Source: Bacillus sp. FJAT-49711 (GTDB lineage: Bacteria > Bacillota > Bacilli > Bacillales > Bacillaceae_C). Taken from it: a stretch of 64,000 bases of DNA. Below are positions 9,094-17,962 of the stretch, in pieces. How positions within the stretch are numbered: the first letter of the stretch is position 1; every line of letters begins with the position of its first letter. The position numbers and the translations under genes were made by a program. The notes beneath the pieces were generated by a model that worked only from the letters and a program-made list of their open reading frames with translations, searched no databases and was not told the DNA's origin. The stretch is from assembly GCF_018343715.1 (NCBI RefSeq), contig NZ_JAGYPL010000001.1:620001-684000 (forward strand), written 5' to 3'.

Positions 9094-9705
9094 ATGAATT
9101 TAATTTATACATATTTGGCAGATCGCCGGTTTTTATGGCTTTTATTGATCATTAATACAGCAGGCACATTATATGGATATTATTGGTACGAAAGTCAAAT
9201 AGCAAACACTCCTGCTATATACATACCATTTGTTCCTGACAGCCCTACAGCAAGCCTTTTCTTCGTATTTGTCATTGCAGCGTTTTTACTTCGTACAAAC
9301 TGGCCGCTATTTGAAGCGCTTGCAATCATTACATTATTTAAATATGGTTTATGGGCTGTGGTTATGAATTTATTGTCCCTAGCTGTATTAGGAGAACTAC
9401 CATGGCAAGGGTATATGTTGATTTGTTCACATGCTGCGATGGCGGTCCAAGGGATTTTATATGCCCCCTTTTATAAAATGAAATTTTGGCATGTTCTAAT
9501 TGCAGCTGTTTGGACATTGCATAACGATGTGATTGATTATGTATTTATGCAATATCCTAAATATCCAGGACTTGAGATCTATGTACAAGAAATCGGCTAT
9601 TTCACATTTTGGCTCAGCATCGTCGGAATAGCTATCGCATTGTATTATTCACGTAAATATAAACAAGGAAATCAACTTCAGTTATATGGACCTAGAAAAA
9701 TGTAA
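9094..9705 (+). CDS. ypjA: YpjA, DUF1405 membrane protein
   Basis: A 203-residue polytopic membrane protein with about six hydrophobic helices, among them FLWLLLIINTAGTLYGYYWY, SLFFVFVIAAFLL and FWLSIVGIAIALYY. It matches the DUF1405 protein YpjA in length and in position directly after qcrABC. The function is unknown; proximity to the bc complex may hint at a membrane or respiratory role, but nothing in the sequence shows it. The start follows GGAAGGCAGAGAG. Confidence 0.88.
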   Translation: MNLIYTYLADRRFLWLLLIINTAGTLYGYYWYESQIANTPAIYIPFVPDSPTASLFFVFVIAAFLLRTNWPLFEALAIITLFKYGLWAVVMNLLSLAVLGELPWQGYMLICSHAAMAVQGILYAPFYKMKFWHVLIAAVWTLHNDVIDYVFMQYPKYPGLEIYVQEIGYFTFWLSIVGIAIALYYSRKYKQGNQLQLYGPRKM

Positions 9706-9722
9706 TTGCTAGGTCTATTCTT
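9689..9722 (+). terminator. Weak hairpin at the end of ypjA
   Basis: GACCTAG (inside the last ypjA codons) pairs with CTAGGTC, followed by TATTCTT. The stem is short and the T tract is broken, so it is at best a weak terminator. Confidence 0.4.
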
Positions 9723-9769
9723 GTCCCATATCACATACATTTTATCAGTAGTATGGGGAGGGACAAGTA

Positions 9770-10558
9770 ATGAAGTTGAAATCTATCATCCTTCTAGTGC
9801 TTTGCCTTTTGATTTTTGGATTTTCTGTACAAGCTGAATCAAAGTCTTCTATGACTGAATTAGATAAGCTTGCTGATGAAACATTACAGTTGACAAAGTT
9901 TGGTCGCTATGAAGAGGCTAAAAAAGTGATGGAAAGATTTGGATCGCTGTTTTCTGAAAAAGGGGTATTGGAACGGCATTTTACGATGGACGAACTTAGA
10001 GTCATAACGGCAGCTCACCACGAAGCAGAAAAAGCATTAACTAGCATCAATTTAAATGAAAATGAAAGAGTAAAGAAAGTAACCGCATTTCGATTAGCGA
10101 CTGATGCCGTTATTTCAAAATATCAGCCATTATGGTCTCAGATGGAAAGGCCGATTATGAGTGCCTTCGATGATGTGAAAAGTGCTGCATTAGAAGGAGA
10201 TGAAAGTCTTTATAATAGTCAATTAAATGAATTTTTATCAACCTACTCCGTTATTCAACCAAGTATAAAAATTGATGTTTCTGTTGAGAAGGTTCAGAAG
10301 CTAGATTCTAGGATTGCCTTTATTGATCAAAATCGTACGTCGTTTTCTGAGCAAAAGTGGATGAAAGAATTGGAAGGTCTGGAGACCGATTTAAAAAAGC
10401 TGTTTTCTGAAATAAATAAAGACGATACTGATCCTTCTATCTGGTGGGTTATGATTATGACAGGGGGTATCATCATTTCTACATTGTCATACGTTAGTTG
10501 GCGTAAGTATCGTGGTCAAAAAATGCAAAAACAAAAACGAAAAGGTCCAAATGATTGA
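9770..10558 (+). CDS. ypjB: Sporulation protein YpjB
   Basis: A 262-residue protein with an N-terminal signal or anchor (LKSIILLVLCLLIFGFSVQA), a long helical extracytoplasmic domain, and a C-terminal membrane helix (WWVMIMTGGIIISTLSYVSW) followed by a basic tail. Topology and position match the sporulation-associated YpjB family. Its mechanism is not known. AGGGAGGG precedes the start. The stop overlaps the likely promoter of the next gene. Confidence 0.88.
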   Translation: MKLKSIILLVLCLLIFGFSVQAESKSSMTELDKLADETLQLTKFGRYEEAKKVMERFGSLFSEKGVLERHFTMDELRVITAAHHEAEKALTSINLNENERVKKVTAFRLATDAVISKYQPLWSQMERPIMSAFDDVKSAALEGDESLYNSQLNEFLSTYSVIQPSIKIDVSVEKVQKLDSRIAFIDQNRTSFSEQKWMKELEGLETDLKKLFSEINKDDTDPSIWWVMIMTGGIIISTLSYVSWRKYRGQKMQKQKRKGPND

Positions 10559-10583
10559 CCAATTTCCTACTATCCAATAAAAT
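10555..10583 (+). promoter_or_regulatory. Candidate sigma-A promoter for the zinc peptidase gene
   Basis: TTGACC at 10555-10560 and TAAAAT at 10578-10583 with 17-base spacing, overlapping the ypjB stop codon, 33 bases upstream of the next start. Confidence 0.5.
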
Positions 10584-10615
10584 AGAATATAAACAACTAG
10601 ATATGGGGGTTTAAA

Positions 10616-11299
10616 ATGGGAGGATATTTAATTTATTTGGCGATCATTATTATTATCCCAATATGGGCTCAAATGAAAGTGAAAAGTGCATACACAAAAT
10701 ACTCAAAAATACCTACTTCTGCCGGTATGAGTGGTGCTGAAGTTGCTCGTAGAATATTAGATGCAAACGGATTAAGTAATGTAGCTGTTAGGGAAACACA
10801 AGGGGTTTTAAGTGATCATTATAATCCTTTGAATAAGACCGTTTTTCTTTCATCATCCAATTATCACCAACATTCGGTCGCTGGTGCGGCAGTAGCAGCC
10901 CACGAAGTTGGACATGCGATTCAAGATAAGGAAGGATATGCGGCTCTTCGTTTTCGCCATGCGTTAGTTCCAGTCGTAAATTTCACTTCAAAATTTGCTT
11001 GGATCTTCATTATGATAGGAATTCTTGTTACTGCAATGCCAAACTTTTTACTGATAGGTATTATATTAATGGCTGCAGGAGTCGTTTTCCAAATTGTTAC
11101 ATTGCCTGTCGAATTCAATGCTTCTTCTAGAGCAATGGATCAAATTGTTTCACTAGGTCTTATAAGCAATGCTGAAGAACGAGATGCACGAAAAGTATTA
11201 AGTGCAGCAGCCATGACATATGTAGCCGCTGCAGCTGTCGCAGTACTCGAATTAATAAGGTTAATATTGATCTTCACGAATATTACTAGAAATGATTAA
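10616..11299 (+). CDS. Membrane-bound zinc metallopeptidase of the YugP type
   Basis: A 227-residue integral membrane protein with the zinc-binding motif HEVGHAIQ near residue 96 (HExxH) in an otherwise hydrophobic protein. An N-terminal helix (GGYLIYLAIIIIIPIW) and further helices after the motif (FAWIFIMIGILVTAMP, LLIGIILMAAGVVF, VAAAAVAVLELIRLILIF) are clear. The N-terminal SGAEVARRILDANGL segment and the LPVEFNASSRAM stretch fit the YugP-like membrane zinc peptidase family. Substrates are not known. In B. subtilis yugP is elsewhere, so this is a local difference from that gene order. Its terminator follows immediately. Confidence 0.9.
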   Translation: MGGYLIYLAIIIIIPIWAQMKVKSAYTKYSKIPTSAGMSGAEVARRILDANGLSNVAVRETQGVLSDHYNPLNKTVFLSSSNYHQHSVAGAAVAAHEVGHAIQDKEGYAALRFRHALVPVVNFTSKFAWIFIMIGILVTAMPNFLLIGIILMAAGVVFQIVTLPVEFNASSRAMDQIVSLGLISNAEERDARKVLSAAAMTYVAAAAVAVLELIRLILIFTNITRND

Positions 11300-11300
11300 T

Positions 11301-11331
11301 TAAAAACCCGGTCTTTACCGGGTTTTTGTTT
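11301..11331 (+). terminator. Rho-independent terminator after the zinc peptidase gene
   Basis: AAAACCCGGT and ACCGGGTTTT form a clean stem with a three-to-four base loop and a T-rich tail (TTTTTGTTTT). Confidence 0.93.
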
Positions 11332-11388
11332 TGCAATATTCCATAAAAGAAAGTAAAATAGCTAAAAACATTAAAGAGGGAAGTATGG

Positions 11389-12279
11389 ATGACAAATAAA
11401 GTATTGAATCAATATCGAGAACAAAATCTGGACCGTGCAAGGCTTCTTATAAAATGTCCCGATCAGCCAGGAATTGTATCTGCGGTTTCAACATTTTTAA
11501 TGAATAATGGCGCAAATATTATAGAATCCAGCCAGTATTCAGCGGATCCAGATGGAGGAAACTTTTTTATTAGAATGGAGTTCAGTTGTCCGGAACTACA
11601 TAATAGACGAAATGAAATGGAGCAATCCTTTTTAGAAATAGCAACAAAATTTAAAATGGATTTCGAATTTCGCTATGTAAGTGATATTAAAAAGACGGCA
11701 ATCTTTGTCTCAAAAGAATTACATTGTTTAATGGAGCTTCTATGGGAATGGCAAAATGGAGATCTAATGATGGATATTGGTTGTATTATTAGTAATTACG
11801 AGGATTCTAACCAATTGGCTGAATCACTTGGCATTCCATTCTATTACATACCCGCGAATAAAGATATTAGAAAGCAAGTAGAGGAGCAACAGCTAACTAT
11901 ACTAAAAGAACATAAAATTGAACTAATCATTTTAGCTCGCTATATGCAAATATTGACTCCTAATTTTGTTTCTCATTATCCGAATCAAATTATTAATATT
12001 CATCATTCTTTTCTACCTGCTTTTATAGGTGCAAGACCTTATGAGCGGGCATATAATCGAGGTGTAAAACTTATAGGGGCGACTTCTCACTACGTGACCA
12101 ATGATCTTGATGAAGGACCGATTATTGAACAAGGTGTAGAAAGAGTAAACCACCGTGATCAAGTAGAAGATATGAAAAGAATCGGAAGAAATATTGAAAG
12201 AAGCGTATTAGCAAGAGCTGTAAAATGGCATTTACAGGATAGAGTCATTGTTGATGGGAATAAGACGATTGTTTTTTAG
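11389..12279 (+). CDS. purU: Formyltetrahydrofolate deformylase
   Basis: A 296-residue two-domain enzyme that hydrolyses 10-formyl-THF to formate and THF, balancing one-carbon pools with glycine and purine synthesis. Residues 17-95 are an ACT domain (ARLLIKCPDQPGIVSAVSTF). The C-terminal part is a formyltransferase fold with the catalytic Asn-His-Asp set in NIHHSFLPAFIGARPY and GATSHYVTNDLDEGPII. The ATG at 11389 is used because the overlapping ATG at 11385 hits a stop at once. GAGGG lies upstream. B. subtilis has purU elsewhere. The other one-carbon gene here, fhs, is at the right edge of the window. Confidence 0.96.
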   Translation: MTNKVLNQYREQNLDRARLLIKCPDQPGIVSAVSTFLMNNGANIIESSQYSADPDGGNFFIRMEFSCPELHNRRNEMEQSFLEIATKFKMDFEFRYVSDIKKTAIFVSKELHCLMELLWEWQNGDLMMDIGCIISNYEDSNQLAESLGIPFYYIPANKDIRKQVEEQQLTILKEHKIELIILARYMQILTPNFVSHYPNQIINIHHSFLPAFIGARPYERAYNRGVKLIGATSHYVTNDLDEGPIIEQGVERVNHRDQVEDMKRIGRNIERSVLARAVKWHLQDRVIVDGNKTIVF

Positions 12280-12303
12280 AAATTGAAAATAATTGTTTAA
12301 CTA

Positions 12304-12590
12304 GTTGAGTGAAGCGGAAGAGGGCGACTTCTGGCCGGCGATTACATTAAGACATCCTTTCCCTCTAAGGATTAGAGTGATAGGTAAAATCCCGCAGATT
12401 ATAGAAAAGCGGAGGCGACTGTTCAGCGTCGTATGAACGGGAGGCCTTTCCTGCAATGAGATAAAGGAAACACGGCAAGGAACAAGCAGGAAAGGCTCTT
12501 TCGCTAGACGCTAGGAAAACGAGCTAGACAACCGGCCAGCAACAAGGAAGTTTTCCGCGAGCCACCAGGAAAGCATTCGCCTGTAGTAAA
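12304..12590. repeat. Cluster of GC-rich intergenic repeats between purU and ypjC
   Basis: The 347-base gap 12280-12626 has no gene. It is more GC-rich than its surroundings and contains two related pieces, GAAGCGGAAGAGGGCGAC (from about 12312) and AAAAGCGGAGGCGACTG (from about 12405). An 11-base perfect inverted repeat, GCCTTTCCTGC at 12444-12454 with GCAGGAAAGGC at 12486-12496, follows, then CTAGACGCTAGGAAAACGAG. This resembles the AGCGGAGGCG-type intergenic repeats scattered in Bacillaceae genomes. The family assignment is from memory. Confidence 0.55.
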
Positions 12591-12626
12591 AATCAACATA
12601 CATATTCAGAATTAGAGAAAGGTAAT

Positions 12627-13502
12627 TTATACATCATATGGTCTCTTATTTTCGTCTAATGTAAAGCCTTCACCCATTACATCGTGAACAACGGTTACTG
12701 AGACAAATGCATAAGGGTCAATAGCATTTATTATTCTTTTTAAATTTACAATTTCGTTTCTGGCCACAACACAATAAAGAATTTCTTTATTTTGTTTTGT
12801 AAATGATCCATAGCCACGCAATACTGTTACTCCCCTGCCCATTTGCATTAAAATTTCATCAGCGATTTTATCATGCTGCATTTCAGAGATAATCATAGCC
12901 CCTCTCGCAGCATACGATCCTTCCTGCATGAAATCAATGACTCTCGCACCGACAAAAACGGCTACGAGTGTATACATAGCTTGCACGTGGTTTAAATACG
13001 TTAAAAGGGAAACAGTGATGACAATCGCATCAAACATAAACATTGTTCTACCCATACTGAATCCTTTATATTTTAAGAGCAGCCGAGCAATAATATCGAC
13101 TCCGCCTGTTGTTCCTCCATATCGAAACGTAATGCCAAGGCCAATGCCGATAAAAACTCCGGCAAATAAGGCGGCTAAAAATAAATCACCATTCAATGGG
13201 ATACTAATTTGATATCTTTGAAAAATAAATAAGAATAATGAAACCGATAGCGTTCCAATGATGGTATATATAAAAGATTTGCTGCCGAGCAGTTTCCAAC
13301 CAACAAAGAAGAGGGGAACATTCAACATGAGGTTTGAAATGGATGGATCAATATGGAAAACGAAATAAAGTAATAATGTAATTCCAGTAAATCCGCCCTC
13401 TGCTAAATTATTTTGCATATTAAAATGTACGATGCCAAAAGAAAAGATAGCTGCACCTATTAAAATAAAAAATACATTTTTAAATTTTATGCCAACTCTC
13501 AT
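12627..13502 (-). CDS. ypjC: YitT-family membrane protein, YpjC type
   Basis: A 291-residue membrane protein with about five helices in the first 190 residues (NVFFILIGAAIFSFGIVHF, GFTGITLLLYFVFHI and others) and a soluble C-terminal DUF2179 domain from about residue 200 (ARGAMIISEMQHDKIADEIL ... YCVVARNEIVNLKRIINAID). RYGGTTGGVDIIARLL is the hallmark of the YitT/DUF161 family. The function is not established; members are thought to be transporters. It is the only leftward gene between hepT and ponA. B. subtilis ypjC also sits before ypjD and dapB. Confidence 0.88.
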   Translation of the reverse strand: MRVGIKFKNVFFILIGAAIFSFGIVHFNMQNNLAEGGFTGITLLLYFVFHIDPSISNLMLNVPLFFVGWKLLGSKSFIYTIIGTLSVSLFLFIFQRYQISIPLNGDLFLAALFAGVFIGIGLGITFRYGGTTGGVDIIARLLLKYKGFSMGRTMFMFDAIVITVSLLTYLNHVQAMYTLVAVFVGARVIDFMQEGSYAARGAMIISEMQHDKIADEILMQMGRGVTVLRGYGSFTKQNKEILYCVVARNEIVNLKRIINAIDPYAFVSVTVVHDVMGEGFTLDENKRPYDV

Positions 13503-13547
13503 TGTTTAGCCTCCGATTAGATGTTATGTTGGGTACGAAGCTAATTC

Positions 13548-13577
13548 ATTATAACCAATCTTTGACAAAGTGTACAA
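13548..13577 (-). promoter_or_regulatory. Candidate sigma-A promoter for ypjC
   Basis: On the reverse strand TTGTAC (13577-13572) and TATAAT (13553-13548) are separated by 18 bases, 46 bases upstream of the ypjC start. Confidence 0.5.
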
Positions 13578-13601
13578 AATTACTACATTAAGCAATTTTA
13601 T

Positions 13602-13630
13602 TTGAATATAAAAAAGGTATTAGCTAACAT
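13602..13630 (+). promoter_or_regulatory. Candidate sigma-A promoter for ypjD-dapB
   Basis: TTGAAT at 13602-13607 and TAACAT at 13625-13630 have 17-base spacing, 22 bases before the ypjD start, divergent to the ypjC promoter. Confidence 0.45.
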
Positions 13631-13651
13631 AATGGTGAAAGGTGATACATT

Positions 13652-13990
13652 ATGAGTGAACAAAAGACTATAAAGCAAATGCAAGAAGAAGTAGACTTAT
13701 ACATTAGTCAGTTTAAAGAGGGGTATTTTAGTCCTCTTGCGATGCTTGCCAGATTGACCGAAGAACTTGGAGAGTTAGCCAGGGAGATTAATCATCATTA
13801 TGGGGAAAAACCAAAAAAATCAACAGAAGAAGAAAAAGCAATTGAGGAAGAAATAGGAGATATGCTGTTCGTGTTAAATTGCTTGGCAAATTCACTAAAT
13901 ATTGATTTAGAAAAAGCACATGATCAAGTGATGAATAAATTTAATACTCGAGATAAAGATAGATGGACGAGAAAAAGTGAGGATGAATAA
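13652..13990 (+). CDS. ypjD: Nucleotide pyrophosphohydrolase, MazG-like, YpjD
   Basis: A 112-residue MazG-fold protein, likely hydrolysing noncanonical NTPs to NMP and pyrophosphate. The metal-binding pattern is visible: [20 protein letters not shown] followed by [16 protein letters not shown], giving the E-x-x-E and E-x-x-D ligand sets. Length and position before dapB match B. subtilis YpjD. The start follows AAAGGTG. The stop is one base from the preferred dapB start, so the two are translationally close. Confidence 0.92.
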   Translation: MSEQKTIKQMQEEVDLYISQFKEGYFSPLAMLARLTEELGELAREINHHYGEKPKKSTEEEKAIEEEIGDMLFVLNCLANSLNIDLEKAHDQVMNKFNTRDKDRWTRKSEDE

Positions 13991-13991
13991 T

Positions 13992-14795
13992 ATGGAGAAT
14001 CCTATAAAAATAGTAGTTGCTGGACCGCGTGGAAGAATGGGGAGAGAGGCAGTCAATTTAGTAAAAGACGCTCCTGAATTTGAATTAGTTGCTGTTTTGG
14101 ATCGGAAAAATAATGGATTATTGCTCTCCGAAATTGAAGGTTTTTCTAATCTTGATGTTAAAATCTATACAGATGTAGAAGAATGCTTTCGTAATGTTGA
14201 CGCTGATGTTTTAATAGACTTAACTGTACCTGAAACCGGGTATTTACATACTAAAACTGCATTATTACATGGCATACGCTCGGTAGTTGGGACAACAGGA
14301 TTTACAAATGAAGAGATATCTGAATTAAGAAAATTAGCCGAAGAGAAAGAAATTGGCTGCATTATTGCACCTAACTTCGCTATTGGCGCCATTTTAATGA
14401 TGAAATTTTCACAAATGGCAGCGAAATATTTTAACAATGTGGAGATTATCGAACTCCACCATGATCAAAAGCTGGATGCTCCTTCAGGAACAGCGTTAAA
14501 AACAGCTCAAATGATTACAGAAAATCGAGATAAACAGAAACAAGGGCATCCTAATGAAAAAGAAACGATTCAAGGTGCTAGGGGTGCAGACTATGATGGG
14601 ATGCATATTCATAGTGTAAGATTACCGGGGCTTGTTGCCCATCAACAAGTTTTATTTGGAGCTCCTGGAGAAACTTTAACAATTCGACATGATTCATATA
14701 ACCGTGCTTCCTTCATGACAGGTGTTAAAATGTCTGTAGAAACCGTAATGGGCTTAAACACATTAGTCTATGGATTAGAGCACATTTTATTTTAG
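13992..14795 (+). CDS. dapB: 4-hydroxy-tetrahydrodipicolinate reductase
   Basis: A 267-residue NAD(P)H-dependent enzyme of the lysine and meso-diaminopimelate pathway. The N terminus has the nucleotide-binding loop [14 protein letters not shown]; the catalytic and substrate motif is [19 protein letters not shown]. The frame opens at GTG 13977, but ATG 13992 gives the family N terminus and sits nine bases after GAGG, which lies in the end of ypjD. In B. subtilis mgsA (methylglyoxal synthase) follows. Here only a 115-base spacer with a long inverted repeat precedes bshB1. Confidence 0.96.
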   Translation: MENPIKIVVAGPRGRMGREAVNLVKDAPEFELVAVLDRKNNGLLLSEIEGFSNLDVKIYTDVEECFRNVDADVLIDLTVPETGYLHTKTALLHGIRSVVGTTGFTNEEISELRKLAEEKEIGCIIAPNFAIGAILMMKFSQMAAKYFNNVEIIELHHDQKLDAPSGTALKTAQMITENRDKQKQGHPNEKETIQGARGADYDGMHIHSVRLPGLVAHQQVLFGAPGETLTIRHDSYNRASFMTGVKMSVETVMGLNTLVYGLEHILF

Positions 14796-14803
14796 AATAA
14801 AGC

Positions 14804-14877
14804 GTTTTAAGACTGTTTTCATATTAAATGGTGTTGTCGTTATCAACGGATAACTTTTATGAGAACAGTCTTAAAAA
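14804..14877 (+). terminator. Long inverted repeat between dapB and bshB1, probable terminator
   Basis: TTTTAAGACTGTTTTCATA on the left pairs with TATGAGAACAGTCTTAAAA on the right with one mismatch over 19 bases, around a loop of about 36 bases. It may terminate dapB transcription. The arm length and large loop would also fit the ends of a small nonautonomous element. It occupies the site where B. subtilis carries mgsA. Confidence 0.6.
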
Positions 14878-14910
14878 TGTATATTTTACATTAGTTAAGG
14901 GGCGGCTTTT

Positions 14911-15627
14911 ATGGATCGACAAGCAGTAGATATTCTAGCTTTTGGGGCTCATGCAGATGATGTTGAAATTGGAATGGCTGGCTCCTTGGCAAAGTGGGCG
15001 GCAAGCGGAAAGAAAATTATTATATGTGATTTAACGGAGGCTGAATTATCATCAAATGGTAATGTGGATTCTAGAAGAAAAGAAGCGAGTAAAGCTGCTG
15101 ACTTACTTGGAGCAGTAGAACGTGTGAATCTATATTTATCTGATCGAGGATTATTTTTAACGGAAGCACATATTAGAAAAATATCAAATGTGATACGAAA
15201 ATATAAACCGAGAGTTATTTTTGCACCTTATCATAACGATCGCCACCCTGATCACGGGAATTGTTATCGTTTAGTCGAAGAGGCTTTTTTTTCTGCAGGA
15301 ATTCGAAAATATGAAGTAGAGGGCAATCTTCCACCTCATAAAGCTATATATTTATACCAATACATGATAAATGGTTTTGATTCTCCTGACTTTGTAGTTG
15401 ACATAACCGACTATATCAACAAAAAGGTGGAAGCACTTCAAGCTTATCAATCTCAATTTTTTATTAATAAAGGTGGAGTTCAAACTCCTTTAACTGAGGG
15501 ATATATAGAAAGTGTAACAGCAAGAGACAAACTATTCGGAAAAGAAGTGGGTGTCGGGTTTGCCGAAGGATTTCTTTCTAGTAAACCATTATTACTAAAT
15601 AATAATCTGTTTGGAGAAGGCTTATGA
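14911..15627 (+). CDS. bshB1: Bacillithiol biosynthesis deacetylase BshB1
   Basis: A 238-residue zinc-dependent N-deacetylase of the PIG-L (LmbE) family. It removes the acetyl group from GlcNAc-malate in the second step of bacillithiol synthesis. The zinc motif [18 protein letters not shown] near residue 12 and the downstream HNDRHPDHG supply the metal ligands. The start follows AAGGGGCGG. It overlaps bshA by four bases. That pairing with the first-step enzyme identifies it among LmbE-family members. Confidence 0.96.
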   Translation: MDRQAVDILAFGAHADDVEIGMAGSLAKWAASGKKIIICDLTEAELSSNGNVDSRRKEASKAADLLGAVERVNLYLSDRGLFLTEAHIRKISNVIRKYKPRVIFAPYHNDRHPDHGNCYRLVEEAFFSAGIRKYEVEGNLPPHKAIYLYQYMINGFDSPDFVVDITDYINKKVEALQAYQSQFFINKGGVQTPLTEGYIESVTARDKLFGKEVGVGFAEGFLSSKPLLLNNNLFGEGL

Positions 15628-16766
15628 AATTAAAAATAGGGATTACATGTTATCCTACTGTCGGCGGTTCAGGTGTTATAGCAACCGAGCTTGGGAAAAT
15701 GTTAGCAGAAAAGGGTCATCAAATTCATTTTATAACGTCAAATATCCCATTTCGACTGGATGTTTTGCATCATAATATTTATTTTCATCAAGTAAGTGTA
15801 AATCAATATTCTGTTTTTCAATACCCACCATACGATATCGCCTTAGCCAGTAAAATGGCTGAAGTCATAAAACGCGAGCAACTTGATATTTTACATGTTC
15901 ACTATGCTATTCCACATGCAGTTTGTGCAATATTAGCAAAACAAATGGCGGGGACGGATGTGAAAATCGTCACTACTTTACACGGAACGGATATTACGGT
16001 ATTAGGTTACGATGCTACGCTTGCTGAAGCGATCAAATTTGGTATTGAAAAATCTGATTCTGTTACAGCTGTATCAAATGCTTTAAAGATGCAGACAAAT
16101 GAAGTCGTTGGCGCAGAAAAAGATATAAGTGTTATTCATAACTTTATTGATGAAAGAGTTTATAGGAAAGTAAATGCTGATCATTTAAGACTTGCTTATG
16201 GAATAAAAGAAGAGGAAAAAGTAATCATTCATGTTTCTAACTTTCGGAAAGTGAAGAGAGTGCGTGATGTTGTTGCTTCCTTTGCGAAAATTGCGAAGGA
16301 AATCCCTGCGAAACTTCTTCTTGTAGGTGATGGCCCAGAAAACACGAGAATATGTAAACTTGTAAAAGAATTAGATATTGAAGATAAGGTACTTTTCCTC
16401 GGTAGACAAGATCATTTAGAGGAATTGTATTCAATTAGTGATTTGATGTTATTGCTCTCAGAGAAAGAAAGCTTTGGTCTCGTTGCTTTAGAGGCAATGG
16501 CGTGTGGCGTTCCATGTATTGGAACGAATATCGGGGGTATTCCGGAAGTCATCATTGACGGTTATAATGGTTTTATTTGTGAACTAGGTGACTTAGAAAC
16601 AATCAGCAATAAATCACTTAGTCTTCTACAAAATGAGTCATCGCTTGAGGAGTTTTCTCATCATGCATCTTTGACTCCTATGGAACGTTTTCAATCAAAT
16701 TTGATCGTAGAAAAATATGAAAAGCTATACGAATCTTTAATGCAAAGTGTTGGACAAGGATGGTAA
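15624..16766 (+). CDS. bshA: N-acetyl-alpha-D-glucosaminyl L-malate synthase BshA
   Basis: A 380-residue GT4 glycosyltransferase that joins UDP-GlcNAc and L-malate in the first step of bacillithiol biosynthesis. Seen: the N-terminal glycine loop [17 protein letters not shown], the middle region [14 protein letters not shown], and the nucleotide-sugar site [22 protein letters not shown] with the conserved E-x7-E. It overlaps bshB1 upstream, and cca starts just after its stop, so bshB1-bshA-cca-birA appear to be one transcription unit as in B. subtilis. Confidence 0.97.
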   Translation: MKLKIGITCYPTVGGSGVIATELGKMLAEKGHQIHFITSNIPFRLDVLHHNIYFHQVSVNQYSVFQYPPYDIALASKMAEVIKREQLDILHVHYAIPHAVCAILAKQMAGTDVKIVTTLHGTDITVLGYDATLAEAIKFGIEKSDSVTAVSNALKMQTNEVVGAEKDISVIHNFIDERVYRKVNADHLRLAYGIKEEEKVIIHVSNFRKVKRVRDVVASFAKIAKEIPAKLLLVGDGPENTRICKLVKELDIEDKVLFLGRQDHLEELYSISDLMLLLSEKESFGLVALEAMACGVPCIGTNIGGIPEVIIDGYNGFICELGDLETISNKSLSLLQNESSLEEFSHHASLTPMERFQSNLIVEKYEKLYESLMQSVGQGW

Positions 16767-16768
16767 GT

Positions 16769-17962
16769 ATGAATAATATGTTTTTTTCCGCAACTCCTGT
16801 ACTTGAAAAAATCGAAAAAGCTGGCTTCGAAGCTTATTTTGTTGGAGGTGCAGTAAGAGATCATCTTCTTAAACGGGATATTCATGATGTTGATATCGCA
16901 ACATCTGCTACACCTCAAGAAATTAAGAAGATATTTTCATCAACAGTAGATGTTGGAATAGAACATGGGACTATTCTTGTCCTTTATAATGGACAAGGCT
17001 TTGAAGTGACGACATTTAGATCAGAATCGACCTATGAAGATTTTCGCAGACCTCAATCAGTTACTTTTATTCGATCTCTTCATGAAGATTTACGACGAAG
17101 GGATTTTACAATGAATGCCATTGCGATGGATAGAGCAGGGAATTTTATCGATCCATACAACGGAAAGATGGCTATTTATAATCAAATAATAGAGACTGTA
17201 GGAGAAGCTGCAGAACGGTTCAAAGAAGATGCCTTACGAGTCATGAGGGCGATTCGTTTCGTCAGCCAGTTAGGATTCAGCCTCGAATATAAGACTGAAA
17301 GAGAAATGGCCAATTTATCTTATTTGCTGAAGTATATTTCAGTAGAAAGAATAACTGCAGAAATGACGAAGCTGCTCAATGGTACATACCGTGAAAAAGC
17401 ATTAAAAATAGCAGTAGAGACCAAATTATATTCTTATTGGCCTTCTTTATTTAATGATAAACGAATCATCGATTCTATTTTATCTTTACCGATTAAGACA
17501 TTAAAGGAAATAGAATTATGGATTTTATGTGTATTTTTAACAAATCACCCGAACTCAAATGAGCTATTAAAAAAATGGAAGCTTCCTAGCAAAAAGATAC
17601 AATTCATCTTGCGTTCCCTATCGCTATTACGATGGAGGAAGGAACAAGAATGGACAAATTTTGAATACTATCGTGCTGGAAAAGAAATATCTACGATTGT
17701 GGAGCGAATTTATCAAACAAGTCTAGGCAACGATATCTCAGAGATAGAAAGTAATATTCAGCAATTATTTAGTCACTTACCAATCTCGTCACGTGAAGAT
17801 TTACCTATTTCGGGTAATGATATTTTGGCATGGTGTAATAAACCAGCTGGTCCATGGGTGAGGGAAGTAATGGAAGGCATTGAAAAAGCAATAATCAATA
17901 AAGAAATTAATAATGAAACAGCTGAAATAAAAAGGTGGGTGAAATCTTGTCATCTTCCGTAA
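16769..17962 (+). CDS. cca: CCA-adding tRNA nucleotidyltransferase
   Basis: A 397-residue class II nucleotidyltransferase that builds or repairs the 3' CCA of tRNAs. The head domain has AYFVGGAVRDHLLKRDIHDVD with the two catalytic aspartates; RRRDFTMNAIAMD and EDALRVMRAIRFVSQLGF are the next conserved motifs. Possible starts are 16760, 16769 and 16778. I chose 16769, nine bases after AAGGA and outside the bshA stop. The 3' end overlaps birA by 16 bases. Confidence 0.95.
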   Translation: MNNMFFSATPVLEKIEKAGFEAYFVGGAVRDHLLKRDIHDVDIATSATPQEIKKIFSSTVDVGIEHGTILVLYNGQGFEVTTFRSESTYEDFRRPQSVTFIRSLHEDLRRRDFTMNAIAMDRAGNFIDPYNGKMAIYNQIIETVGEAAERFKEDALRVMRAIRFVSQLGFSLEYKTEREMANLSYLLKYISVERITAEMTKLLNGTYREKALKIAVETKLYSYWPSLFNDKRIIDSILSLPIKTLKEIELWILCVFLTNHPNSNELLKKWKLPSKKIQFILRSLSLLRWRKEQEWTNFEYYRAGKEISTIVERIYQTSLGNDISEIESNIQQLFSHLPISSREDLPISGNDILAWCNKPAGPWVREVMEGIEKAIINKEINNETAEIKRWVKSCHLP

